Source: JAFCCL01 sp041645325
Lineage (GTDB): Archaea; Iainarchaeota; Iainarchaeia; Iainarchaeales; GCA-2688035
Assembly (NCBI GenBank): GCA_041645325.1
Contig: JBAZQI010000006.1
Span: 1-43,065 of the forward strand
Reading direction: 5' to 3'
DNA: 43,065 bases
This document shows, piece after piece, positions 15,543 to 22,384 of the stretch (positions are counted from its first letter, which is position 1; each line of letters begins with the position of its first letter). The notes beneath the pieces are model-generated. The model ran no database searches. It saw only the letters and a program-made list of their open reading frames with translations, and had not been told where the DNA came from. The translations under genes and the position numbers were made by a program.

Positions 15543-15947
15543 TTATGGAAATATTTGGTTTGGGTCTTCTGTCCAAAATCTTATTTCCCATTGTCTTCGT
15601 GGTGATTTTTTTCTTTTTGTTTCTTTCTTGGTGGGGTGTGTTCCAGTTTCAATAGTGTTTTTATCTAATGCAATAATTTGGTCGCATTTGTCATTTTTAC
15701 CAAAGTGAACAATGTAAAGCCAGAATTTTCGGTCTTTGAATGCTTCTATATTTTCCTCATTCATCTGCACAAAACGGTCTGCCCCTGTTCTTCCTTTGAC
15801 TTCTATTTTTCTGTCTTTTGATAAAATATCATAGCCAAAAAATTTGCCATTTTTTCCTTTATCTACCCTCCTTATAAATTGCCCTCTTTTCCGTTCGTAT
15901 TTTTCAGCGACATCCATAGCTTTGTCTCTTACTTTAATTCTATCCAT
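15543..15947 (-). CDS. DUF3883-like PD-(D/E)XK domain protein
   Basis: Start MDRIKVRDKAM at 15947, one base after the stop of a small upstream ORF; a TTG three codons earlier is possible. Residues 38-52 read GYDILSKDRKIEVKG, giving Asp 40 and Glu 49 - x - Lys 51, and FVQMNEENIEAFKDRKFWLYIV follows. This is the pattern of DUF3883 (No-Vein C-terminal) nuclease-like domains, frequently linked to restriction and phage-defence proteins. The end is basic and Trp-rich. Nuclease activity is inferred. Part of the TIR/HEPN island. Confidence 0.72.
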   Translation of the reverse strand: MDRIKVRDKAMDVAEKYERKRGQFIRRVDKGKNGKFFGYDILSKDRKIEVKGRTGADRFVQMNEENIEAFKDRKFWLYIVHFGKNDKCDQIIALDKNTIETGTHPTKKETKRKKSPRRQWEIRFWTEDPNQIFP

Positions 15948-15948
15948 G

Positions 15949-16074
15949 TTATTCAAACCTCAACTCTTTTTTACCTATTTCTATTGCTTGCTTTATTTGA
16001 CTAAATTCTACTTCCGATAATTCTACAAGGTTGACTGAACTGTCTTGTGCCACAACATTGTAGTGGTCGTTCAC
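15949..16074 (-). CDS. Possible small protein or gene remnant between the TIR and DUF3883-like genes
   Basis: A GTG-initiated frame encodes about 41 residues, beginning with NDHYNVVAQDSSV and ending KKELRFE. The same frame is open further upstream without an ATG (including YLWDLKFCFYSEF) and runs into the 3' end of the TIR gene, so this may be either a small co-translated protein or the remnant of a longer gene. Its composition looks protein-like and its stop is one base from the next start. No family recognised. Confidence 0.35.
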   Translation of the reverse strand: MNDHYNVVAQDSSVNLVELSEVEFSQIKQAIEIGKKELRFE

Positions 16075-16106
16075 GAAATGTATGAACTCGGAATAGAAGC
16101 AAAATT

Positions 16107-16796
16107 TTAAATCCCATAAATACGTTTCAAGTTTTCTAAATACTGCGGCGGAATTTGTTTCCTATATTTTTTAAGAAATGCTATAACAAATGGCTTTCCT
16201 CTAAAAGAATCACGCACACAGCGCTTTTCAACGGCAATAAAAGCAACCTCTCCAACTTGGTCATCTGTAAAATCGTTAAAAGTCAAAAGCCTCTCAGCTT
16301 TTTCGCTAGCATCCTCAAAAGACCAACTTTTGTCAAAAGCTTTGATGAGTGAGTTAAGTAGCTGACCTCTGAATTTTTCATCTCTTTTTATTGCTTCAAA
16401 AATCTGCGAAGCGATTTCAGGAATGTTGTATGGTATTCGTTCAGGGGTCATTTTAAATGCTTGATATTTTTTAATGAATCCATATGGAATTAAGTCAATT
16501 TGAATAGGAATAATCTTTTTATCTTGTGTAACAGCCATGCCTACTTCTTGGTCAGCCCAATCAGATTCTTTGTATTCTTTGGTAAGCAAAGCCATCAAAG
16601 CATCACTTTCACTAAGCTTTTCGGCAATAACTTGTTCCCATTTTTCACAGGGGGCTATATCTTCATGTGCCAAAAAAACACTAAAACCGAACCCTTCTAA
16701 TTCTTGTTTCAATCGCCCTGCGATTTCCTTATTTATAGTTGAATAGCTGCAAAAAATTTTAACTGTGCCTTCTCTAAATCCGTTTCCGTTTGCCAT
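16107..16796 (-). CDS. TIR-domain protein
   Basis: 229 residues. Residues ~10-130 form a TIR domain: KIFCSYSTINKEIAGRLKQ, FSVFLAHEDIAPCEKWEQVI, SESDALMALLTKEYKESDWADQEVGMA and IIPIQID. The Ser/Trp/Glu region fits enzymatic TIRs that hydrolyse NAD+ or make cyclic ADP-ribose signals. The C-terminal ~95 residues are helical and not recognised; they might be a sensor or oligomerisation part. TIR genes next to nuclease and HEPN genes are typical of anti-phage loci (for example Thoeris), but none of the partner genes here is an obvious ThsA. It is the first gene of the minus-strand cluster. Confidence 0.85.
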   Translation of the reverse strand: MANGNGFREGTVKIFCSYSTINKEIAGRLKQELEGFGFSVFLAHEDIAPCEKWEQVIAEKLSESDALMALLTKEYKESDWADQEVGMAVTQDKKIIPIQIDLIPYGFIKKYQAFKMTPERIPYNIPEIASQIFEAIKRDEKFRGQLLNSLIKAFDKSWSFEDASEKAERLLTFNDFTDDQVGEVAFIAVEKRCVRDSFRGKPFVIAFLKKYRKQIPPQYLENLKRIYGI

Positions 16797-16832
16797 ACCT
16801 TATTTAACACCCTAAAATCTTAAATTCTAGTC

Positions 16833-16892
16833 TGCTCTTAAATTCGGCTCCCTGCTCTTTTATTCGCAATTTTTGGCGAATTTAAGAGCAAA
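16833..16892. repeat. Right-end repeat cluster with hairpin
   Basis: TGCTCTTAAATTC at 16833-16845 and TGCTCTTTTATTCGC at 16853-16867 are copies of the island repeat; the latter forms an imperfect 15-bp hairpin with the inverted copy that follows (GCGAATTTAAGAGCA). No coding potential is seen between the TIR start and the aroC promoter. Confidence 0.7.
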
Positions 16893-16895
16893 GCC
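16878..16895 (-). repeat. Right 18-bp inverted repeat bounding the aroK/aroC island
   Basis: GAATTTAAGAGCAAAGCC is the exact reverse complement of 13864-13881. The aroC TATA box begins 16 bases further on. Confidence 0.85.
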
Positions 16896-16910
16896 AAAAG
16901 GCCGGAAAGG

Positions 16911-16916
16911 TTTAAA
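16911..16916 (+). promoter_or_regulatory. TATA-like promoter of aroC
   Basis: GGTTTAAAC-type box with TTTAAA at 16911-16916, about 28 bases before the ATG at 16942. It supports that ATG rather than the longer in-frame extension from 16873. Confidence 0.6.
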
Positions 16917-16941
16917 CGCAGTATCATGGAGTTGTTTTTTC

Positions 16942-18006
16942 ATGCCTGGCAACATTTTCGGAAAACATTTTCAGATTATTTCTTTCGGCGAATCTCATGG
17001 CAAGGCCATCGGAGTAGTGATTGACGGCGTAAAGCCGGGCCTGCCTGTTTCTGAAGAGGAGATTCAGAAAGAATTGGACAGGAGAAAGCCAGGCAAAAGC
17101 GGCATTGCAAGTGCACGCAGGGAAGAAGACAAGCTGGAGATTTTGAGCGGGATTTTTCAGGGAAAGACAACCGGAATGCCGATTTGCCTGCTTGTTTGGA
17201 ACAAGGGCATGGAAAGCGCAAGCTATGAGAAAATGAAGGATTTGTTCAGGCCAGGGCATGCTGATTACGCTTTCTGGAAAAAGTTTGGTATCAGGGATTT
17301 CAGGGGCGGGGGCAGGGCAAGCGGAAGGGAAACGATTTCAAGGGTTGCGGCTGGTGCGGTTGCAAAAAAGCTGCTGGCAAAGAAAGGCATCAGGGTAATT
17401 GGTTATACCGTTCAAGTCGGCAAGGTGAAGGCAAAGGCCTTTGAAGAAAAGCAGATTGAAAAAAATCCTGTAAGGTGCCCTGACAAAAAGGCAGCAAAGG
17501 AAATGGAACAAGTCATTCTGAAAGCAAAGGCAAATGGAAACAGTGTTGGCGGCATTGTGGAAATAATCGTGAGAAACGTGCCGGCAGGCCTGGGAGAGCC
17601 TGTTTTTGGGAAGCTTGATGCGGAAATTGCAAGGGCTTTGATGGGCATTGGCGCTGTCAAAGGCGTTGAGTTTGGCTCTGGCTTTAAAGCTGCGGAAATG
17701 ACCGGAAAGGAAAACAACGACGAAATGTACAATGAGAAAGGAAAGGTGAAATTTAAGTCAAACAATGCAGGCGGAATTTTGGGCGGGATTAGCACTGGCC
17801 AGGACATTGTTGCAAGGATTGCCGTAAAGCCGACTGCATCGATTTCTTTGGAACAGGGCACTGTCGGCATTTCTGGGAAGAATAAGAAAATAAGGGTTGA
17901 AGGCAGGCATGACCCTTGCATTTGCCCAAGAATTGTGCCTGTGGCTGAGGCAATGATAGCTTTGGTAATTGCAGACGCGTTAATGGTGCAGGAAGCCAGG
18001 CTTTAA
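16942..18006 (+). CDS. aroC: Chorismate synthase
   Basis: 354 residues from MPGNIFGKHF, a normal AroC length. Signature motifs: SFGESHGKAIG near the N-terminus, FRPGHADYAFWKK, FRGGGRASGRETISR, NNAGGILGGISTGQDI, and GRHDPCICPRIVPVAEAM at the C-terminus. It converts 5-enolpyruvylshikimate-3-phosphate to chorismate using reduced FMN. The start is set by the TATA box at 16911 and the position of the conserved N-terminus. It follows the defence-like island that separates it from aroK, the kinase two steps earlier in the same pathway. Confidence 0.96.
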   Translation: MPGNIFGKHFQIISFGESHGKAIGVVIDGVKPGLPVSEEEIQKELDRRKPGKSGIASARREEDKLEILSGIFQGKTTGMPICLLVWNKGMESASYEKMKDLFRPGHADYAFWKKFGIRDFRGGGRASGRETISRVAAGAVAKKLLAKKGIRVIGYTVQVGKVKAKAFEEKQIEKNPVRCPDKKAAKEMEQVILKAKANGNSVGGIVEIIVRNVPAGLGEPVFGKLDAEIARALMGIGAVKGVEFGSGFKAAEMTGKENNDEMYNEKGKVKFKSNNAGGILGGISTGQDIVARIAVKPTASISLEQGTVGISGKNKKIRVEGRHDPCICPRIVPVAEAMIALVIADALMVQEARL

Positions 18007-18118
18007 AACAAATTTCATCCGCTTTTATATAGCCCCCAAAAACCAATCTTTTTCCAGGCAAATTGCCTTTGGGTTAAATTGAAAAACCAGAAAGCCCTTA
18101 TTTCTTAACGGTTTTTTT

Positions 18119-19627
18119 ATGGTTATGGAAGTCTTGCCGCTGACAACGATTGGAGTGCTGATAATCATTGCAATTGCCATTAGCATTCTTGTCAGGAAAC
18201 TTGGCCAAAACGAGGTAATTGGCTTTATTCTTGCGGGCTTTTTGCTCGGCCCTTTTTGGCTGAACTTTTTGAATCCTGCCGACCCCCTGGTTTCAAGCTT
18301 TGCAGAACTCGGCTTATTTGTACTGCTTTTTTACCTTGGAATAGAGCTTTCCCTGAAAGACTTCATCAGCGCAGGCTCGACAATTTTCAGCCTTGCAATA
18401 ATTGATATGATTTTGACAACAGGCCTTGGCGTGCTTGCAATGCTATTCCTGGGCTACAGCCCGCTTTTCTCCCTGGTGGTTGGCATAATGCTGTTCAGCA
18501 CAAGCACTGCAATTGTGGCAAAATTCCTGATTAGCAAAGACCTGCTAAAAAACAGGGCAGCAAAAATCTCGCTGTCAATCCTCATACTCCAGGACTTCCT
18601 TGGAATAATACTCCTTGTTTTCATCACAAGCCTGTCAAATGCAAGCGGCTCGCCCATTGGCCTTGCAATCTCAGCCCTTGTTTTCGCGGTAAGCGCCTTC
18701 TATGCAGTGTACCGCCTTTCAAAAATAGTTGAGCAATGGCTCAAGAAAAACAACTTCGGAAACGTTGAAGTGACGCTTTATGCGGTTGGCGTTGGCCTCA
18801 TTGTCTCAATGCTCGGCAGCATGCTCGGCCTGTCAACCGCAATAGGCGCATACTTTGCGGGTTTTGCCCTGAGCGAAACAGACTCGGGCAACAGCATAAA
18901 GAAAAACCTCGGCTTTCTGCGCGACTTTTTCCTCCTGTTCTTCTTCGTGGGCTTTGGCACAACGCTTTTCTTTGAGCCGGAAATCAACGCGGTAATGTTG
19001 CCCGCGCCACACGCGCTTGTCTTCATGATTTTGCTTGCGGCAGGCCTTGGAGTCATCGCATTGTTCGCCCATTCCATTTCAACAAGGGTATTTGGCGGAA
19101 GGTTCGGCATGAGCGCAGAAGACTCTTCGCTGTCAGCAATACTGCTGTTTCCATTGGGTGAATTCGTGGTAATCATTGCAACAGTGGCAGTGGCGGTATT
19201 CGAAGGCCCTGAAGCAAAATTACTCAAACCGCTTGCATTTCTTATGATTCTGATAACAGTAATATTATTCCAGCCATTCTACAACCTAAGGCAGCTGCAC
19301 CAAAAAATAATGTCAAAAATTCCAAGGATTCCAACGCCTGTGAAGCAAACGGTGATAAAACAGCACACTCCGGAAACCCTAAAACAGGCAAAAAAAATAG
19401 GCCTGAACGCCTTCACCATATTATGCTTTGCATGGGTAACAGTGCTCCTTTACAATACCCTGCCGAATTTCAACGTGCCGGTACATTACAGCAGGCAGGC
19501 CACAGCGGCAATAATATTCCTTTTTTTCGCATCATTGCCAGCCCTTGAAATGGCAAAGGCATTCAGAAGAATATCAAAAATCAACAAACAGCCATTAAAA
19601 ATAATCTGGCCCCAAAAAAAGCCTTAA
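18119..19627 (+). CDS. CPA2-family cation/proton antiporter (Kef/NapA type)
   Basis: About 502 residues, mostly hydrophobic with roughly twelve membrane segments. CPA2-type features include FILAGFLLGPFWL, ELGLFVLLFYLGIELS, STSTAIVAKFLI, ILQDFLGIILLVF and LGEFVVIIATVA. Members exchange Na+ or K+ for H+. There is no C-terminal TrkA-N/RCK domain, only a short basic tail, so regulation differs from KefB/C. A TrkH/TrkA pair is encoded at 34.5-36.6 kb. Start: ATG at 18119; a second ATG two codons later is equally possible. Confidence 0.88.
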   Translation: MVMEVLPLTTIGVLIIIAIAISILVRKLGQNEVIGFILAGFLLGPFWLNFLNPADPLVSSFAELGLFVLLFYLGIELSLKDFISAGSTIFSLAIIDMILTTGLGVLAMLFLGYSPLFSLVVGIMLFSTSTAIVAKFLISKDLLKNRAAKISLSILILQDFLGIILLVFITSLSNASGSPIGLAISALVFAVSAFYAVYRLSKIVEQWLKKNNFGNVEVTLYAVGVGLIVSMLGSMLGLSTAIGAYFAGFALSETDSGNSIKKNLGFLRDFFLLFFFVGFGTTLFFEPEINAVMLPAPHALVFMILLAAGLGVIALFAHSISTRVFGGRFGMSAEDSSLSAILLFPLGEFVVIIATVAVAVFEGPEAKLLKPLAFLMILITVILFQPFYNLRQLHQKIMSKIPRIPTPVKQTVIKQHTPETLKQAKKIGLNAFTILCFAWVTVLLYNTLPNFNVPVHYSRQATAAIIFLFFASLPALEMAKAFRRISKINKQPLKIIWPQKKP

Positions 19628-19730
19628 ATTCATATAGCTGCAGCAAACCAAAGCAAAGAATGGTGGCCGTCCACAGCAGAAAACATCACCAAAAACAAGC
19701 TTTAAATTCTAACTGCAACCCAATATTTTA

Positions 19731-19758
19731 TATCAAAGGGCAAAAATGCCCTTTGATA
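19731..19758. repeat. Perfect 11-bp hairpin upstream of tRNA-Trp
   Basis: TATCAAAGGGC (19731-19741) pairs with GCCCTTTGATA (19748-19758) around a 6-base loop. Two bases later a second hairpin begins with the same TATCAAA. Confidence 0.8.
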
Positions 19759-19760
19759 GC

Positions 19761-19807
19761 TATCAAAAGACATTCAAAAAAAATTTCATAATTAATGTCT
19801 TTTGATA
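19761..19807. repeat. Perfect 14-bp hairpin overlapping the tRNA-Trp promoter
   Basis: TATCAAAAGACATT (19761-19774) pairs with AATGTCTTTTGATA (19794-19807) around a 19-base A/T loop. The loop and right arm hold the only TATA-like run (ATAATTAATG) at promoter distance from the tRNA at 19818. Confidence 0.8.
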
Positions 19808-19817
19808 TTAACCAAAA

Positions 19818-20006
19818 GGGGTCATAGCATAACCAGGCAGTGCAGCCGGCTCCAGAAAACCTTTTCTTAAAAAGAAAAGCTTGCAAAAGAAACATTTTCC
19901 GCTTCGCGGAAAATAGGCAAATTGCTCCGGCAATTTGCCGGAGAAGCAAGCAAAAAGGGCGAGTTGGTGCGACCGGCGGATCAGGGTTCAAATCCCTGTG
20001 ACCCCA
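19818..20006 (+). tRNA. tRNA-Trp(CCA) with a 116-nt hairpin-rich intron
   Basis: Acceptor GGGGTCA pairs with TGACCCC (7/7), discriminator A at 20006, D stem GCAT/GTGC, anticodon stem GCCGG/CCGGC, T arm CAGGG-TTCAAAT-CCCTG. Anticodon CCA at 19852-19854. The intron, 19856-19971, is at 37/38; bases 32-35 pair (3 of 4) with intron bases six to three from its 3' end, as in an archaeal bulge-helix-bulge. The intron contains three perfect hairpins of 8, 9 and 10 bp (starting 19861, 19894 and 19916). No CCA is encoded. Archaeal tRNA-Trp introns often carry a C/D-box guide RNA; no clear C and D boxes are seen here. Confidence 0.93.
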
Positions 20007-20084
20007 AACCATAGCCCAAGTGACCTCTGCTTTGAATTCGAAAGCTTTAATTATTCCCGATTTCATTTTGTTTACAGTGATTGA

Positions 20085-20891
20085 ATGAAAAGAGCGAATG
20101 CAAAAGGAATGCCGGAAAAGCTTGTCAGGCCTGGGGGGATTCAAAGTATTGTGTTAACTCAGCAGTTAATAAAAACTAGAAAAGCATTTTCTGATTTATT
20201 GAGAAAGCCTGGCGAGTTACAAAAATTCTTGAAAATGCAAAAGATAAAAAATGCACAAAGAGTATGGTTCAGAAGTAGCAGAGCTTTTCCAGGCATAAAC
20301 TTTTTCATAGAAACAAAAGGAGAGTATCCAGAATCCGGCAGTGCGGACATTGTAAATATCCCAAATATCGGGCCTGTAGCAGTCAATTTCATCAACAAAC
20401 CAAAAGTACGGCTTGCAGATGAGTTGTTCAGCTTGAAATCTGCTTCTAGACGTTTGGACCGGCAACTAAGAGAACATGAACAAGCTCATGTTCATACGAG
20501 GATTATCAGGCATAGCCCCTTAAGAAAACTGTCAAAGGCAGATCCCCGTTTCATCAAAGAAAAACTGCTTGACGAACTGATAAGCAGGACTGCAGCTGGC
20601 AGAGGAAAAGAATTACAAAACCTGTCAATTATGCCCCTTCTTGACTATATACACAGTTTTGCTACTGGAAAATGGGTTCCCAGGAAAAAAAAGCCTAGCA
20701 ACAAAGCCAAACAAGCAACAGAAAAACAATTAGGCGATGCTCTCATCAAAAAATTGGCGGCAATAGACGAGGCGCTACAAGAAATGCCGAGAGGGGAAGT
20801 GCTGATTGTTCTAAGGCAAACAAGCTGGGGCAATCTTGAGAGAGACCTGCAAGAAAGGATTAGCCTAAGGAGGAAATTCTTAAGGAGATGA
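20085..20891 (+). CDS. Putative HExxH metalloprotease-like protein
   Basis: 268 residues, basic, without signal peptide or membrane segment. REHEQAHVHTR contains HEQAH, a perfect HExxH zinc-protease motif, and about 40 residues later KEKLLDELISRTAAG could supply the glutamate third ligand, as in gluzincins. The N-terminal ~100 residues (with SADIVNIPNIGPVAVNFINK) and the Lys-rich C-terminus are not recognised. If it is a zincin, the substrate is unknown. It stands alone between tRNA-Trp and VapBC. HExxH occurs by chance fairly often, so the protease call is moderate. Confidence 0.6.
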   Translation: MKRANAKGMPEKLVRPGGIQSIVLTQQLIKTRKAFSDLLRKPGELQKFLKMQKIKNAQRVWFRSSRAFPGINFFIETKGEYPESGSADIVNIPNIGPVAVNFINKPKVRLADELFSLKSASRRLDRQLREHEQAHVHTRIIRHSPLRKLSKADPRFIKEKLLDELISRTAAGRGKELQNLSIMPLLDYIHSFATGKWVPRKKKPSNKAKQATEKQLGDALIKKLAAIDEALQEMPRGEVLIVLRQTSWGNLERDLQERISLRRKFLRR

Positions 20892-20983
20892 GGTGATAAT
20901 GAACATTCTTACTTTTGTATCATCCATCGATAAATAGTAAGATTTAAGTATTGTTTGCCTTTTTATTTGTCCGGTGAATTGTT

Positions 20984-21196
20984 ATGCAAACCGTGACTTT
21001 GTCCGAAAAATTCCAGATAGTGATTCCCAAAAAAACCAGGGAGGGCCTCGGGCTGAAAGCCGGCCAAAAGCTTGTCCTGATTGAAAAGGGAAACAGCCTT
21101 GAGGTTGTAAAAATAGGCGACATTAAATCCGCAATTGGAATAGCAAAAGGCGTTTCTGCCAAAGGTTTGAGGGATGAAAGTGAACGTTTTGGTTGA
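20984..21196 (+). CDS. vapB: VapB-type AbrB-family antitoxin
   Basis: 70 residues. The N-terminal swapped-hairpin DNA-binding fold is clear: VTLSEKFQIVIPKKTREGLGLKAGQKLVLIE. The C-terminal tail binds and blocks the toxin in this family. The reading frame overlaps the PIN toxin by 23 bases, the usual antitoxin-first arrangement, and a GGTGA ribosome binding site precedes the ATG. A TATA-like GATTTAAGTA lies at 20941-20950. Autorepression by the complex is known for the family and likely here. Confidence 0.9.
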   Translation: MQTVTLSEKFQIVIPKKTREGLGLKAGQKLVLIEKGNSLEVVKIGDIKSAIGIAKGVSAKGLRDESERFG

Positions 21197-21560
21197 CAGC
21201 AGCCTGTGGATTGAGTACTTTTCCAATGGCCCAAAAACGAACAAGATTGCGAAAATTATTCAAAATGCAAACAAGGATGCGTATAAGACTCCGTCCATAA
21301 TCCTCTTTGAAGTTTACAAAAAAATAAAAAAGGACCTGAATGAGCAGGCGGCAAATGAGGCCATAGCGCAAATCGTTGATTTAACCGAAGTAATTGGCTT
21401 AAATGAAAGAATTGCAGTGCATGCGGCAGAAATAAGCATTGAAACAGGCCTTGCAATGGCTGACGCAATAATATTGGCAACAGCCGAATTGGCCAATGCG
21501 GAGTTAAAAACAATGGACAAGCACTTCAAGGGCTTAAAAGGCGTGGAAGTGATTCAATAA
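21174..21560 (+). CDS. vapC: VapC-type PIN-domain toxin ribonuclease
   Basis: 128 residues with a PIN domain: VLVDSSLWIEYF (Asp 8), ILFEVYKKI (Glu near 46), LAMADAIILATA (Asp near 98) and TMDKHFKGL (Asp near 115), the acidic residues that bind Mg2+ or Mn2+. VapC toxins cleave tRNA or rRNA and are held in check by the VapB encoded just upstream. Interestingly it sits between two intron-bearing tRNA genes. Target unknown. Confidence 0.92.
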   Translation: MKVNVLVDSSLWIEYFSNGPKTNKIAKIIQNANKDAYKTPSIILFEVYKKIKKDLNEQAANEAIAQIVDLTEVIGLNERIAVHAAEISIETGLAMADAIILATAELANAELKTMDKHFKGLKGVEVIQ

Positions 21561-21571
21561 AGAAAATTAAG

Positions 21572-21580
21572 CTTTTAAAC
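21572..21580 (+). promoter_or_regulatory. TATA-like promoter of tRNA-Ala
   Basis: CTTTTAAAC is centred about 31 bases before the tRNA 5' end at 21608. Confidence 0.55.
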
Positions 21581-21607
21581 AAACCCCGATTCAAAATTAA
21601 TAAAAAC

Positions 21608-21730
21608 GGGCCCTTAGTCGAATGGTAAGACGCCTCGTTCGCAAAAGCCTTTTTTCCCTGCGGAAAAAAAAGTAGTGGGAAAAAAGTCCGAAACACGAGG
21701 AGACCGCGGGTTCGATTCCCGCAGGGTCCA
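21608..21730 (+). tRNA. tRNA-Ala(CGC) with a 51-nt intron
   Basis: Acceptor GGGCCCT pairs with AGGGTCC including G3-U70, the alanine identity pair; discriminator A at 21730. Anticodon stem CCTCG/CGAGG, anticodon CGC at 21640-21642, T arm GCGGG-TTCGATT-CCCGC. The intron 21644-21694 is at 37/38 and bases 32-35 pair 4 of 4 with its 3' region, a good bulge-helix-bulge. The intron holds a hairpin TTTTTTCC/GGAAAAAA followed by AGTGGGAAAA, a degenerate form of the GCC-hairpin-CCYTGGGAAA unit found in the tRNA-Ser introns. No CCA encoded. Confidence 0.95.
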
Positions 21731-21735
21731 TAACC
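21716..21735 (+). repeat. 20-bp direct repeat, copy 1 (tRNA-Ala 3' end)
   Basis: TTCCCGCAGGGTCCATAACC spans the T stem, acceptor 3' strand and five bases beyond the tRNA. It is repeated exactly at 21801-21820. Confidence 0.9.
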
Positions 21736-21800
21736 CATTGAGCCCAAGCGAAATGGGTCTGTGGGAGTCGTACTTTTTCGCAAACCTTTTGGTAAAAGGT

Positions 21801-21820
21801 TTCCCGCAGGGTCCATAACC
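21801..21820 (+). repeat. 20-bp direct repeat, copy 2 (tRNA-Ala 3'-end remnant)
   Basis: Identical to 21716-21735. Upstream of it (21776-21800) are TTTTCGCAAACC, like the anticodon region of the tRNA, and a hairpin AAACCTTTT/AAAAGGTTT. It looks like a partial, decayed tRNA-Ala copy or an attachment-site scar; nothing else is recognisable in 21731-21835. Confidence 0.8.
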
Positions 21821-21835
21821 GCTGGAGTAAAAGCC

Positions 21836-22384
21836 TTATCCCTGCAGGGCCTTAAGAATTTCTTCCCCGAATTTTTTTGCTGCAGATGGGCCGTTTGCCG
21901 TGATTATCCTGCCGTCAACCGTTACAGCCTGCCCGGTATAATTTGCGCCTTTTGCCTGCAGATTGCCTGCTTCGCCGCTGAAGCACGTTGCCTTCTTGCC
22001 TTCAAGCAGCCCGGCGTTTGCGAGGATGCTTGGGGCAATGCAGATTGCGGCAAGGATTTTGCCCTGTTCCACAGTATCAATTGCGATTTGCTGTGCTGTT
22101 GAATCATTGAAGTATGCCGAAGCGCCAGGGCCTCCGATGAAAACGATTGCATCATAGTTTGCCACATAGGCTGACGGGAGGGCAATTGTTGCGCTTGCTT
22201 TTCCGCCTCCCGCGCCGGTAATTGTGCCAGCCTGCCTGCTCGCAATCGCGGTTTTTACTCCGGCACGTTCAAGTACCGCCTTGGGCTCAAACAGCTCCTC
22301 TTCCCTGAAATTGCTTGGAGCAACCACAAATAAGATATTTTTTCCCTCAACATTTGGCATTTGCCCGCCTCCTTCTGCCATCAT
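21836..22384 (-). CDS. DJ-1/PfpI family protein
   Basis: About 182 residues. DJ-1/PfpI features: ILFVVAPSNFREEELFEPK (conserved Glu of the active site), YDAIVFIGGPGA, the nucleophile elbow AAICIAPSILANAG with its Cys, and RIITANGPSAA at the end. Family members act as deglycases, proteases or chaperones; the exact activity is not predictable. The ATG at 22384 overlaps the stop of the ABC permease gene (ATGA), so it is the last gene of that operon. Alternative ATGs follow at codons 2 and 9. Confidence 0.88.
   Translation of the reverse strand: MMAEGGGQMPNVEGKNILFVVAPSNFREEELFEPKAVLERAGVKTAIASRQAGTITGAGGGKASATIALPSAYVANYDAIVFIGGPGASAYFNDSTAQQIAIDTVEQGKILAAICIAPSILANAGLLEGKKATCFSGEAGNLQAKGANYTGQAVTVDGRIITANGPSAAKKFGEEILKALQG

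Noticed and set aside
19856..19971. C/D-box guide RNA in the tRNA-Trp intron
   Set aside because: No convincing RUGAUGA and CUGA boxes at the expected spacing; the intron is filled by hairpins.
19728..20144. Minus-strand frame covering tRNA-Trp
   Set aside because: The region is a tRNA with a perfect cloverleaf; the frame has no protein-like features.
20899..20937. A 12-codon ORF after a GGTGAT site following the HExxH gene
   Set aside because: Too short to support; no homology argument can be made and it may be chance.
21776..21820. A second functional tRNA-Ala
   Set aside because: Only the 3' strand and an anticodon-like stretch remain; acceptor 5' strand and D arm are missing.
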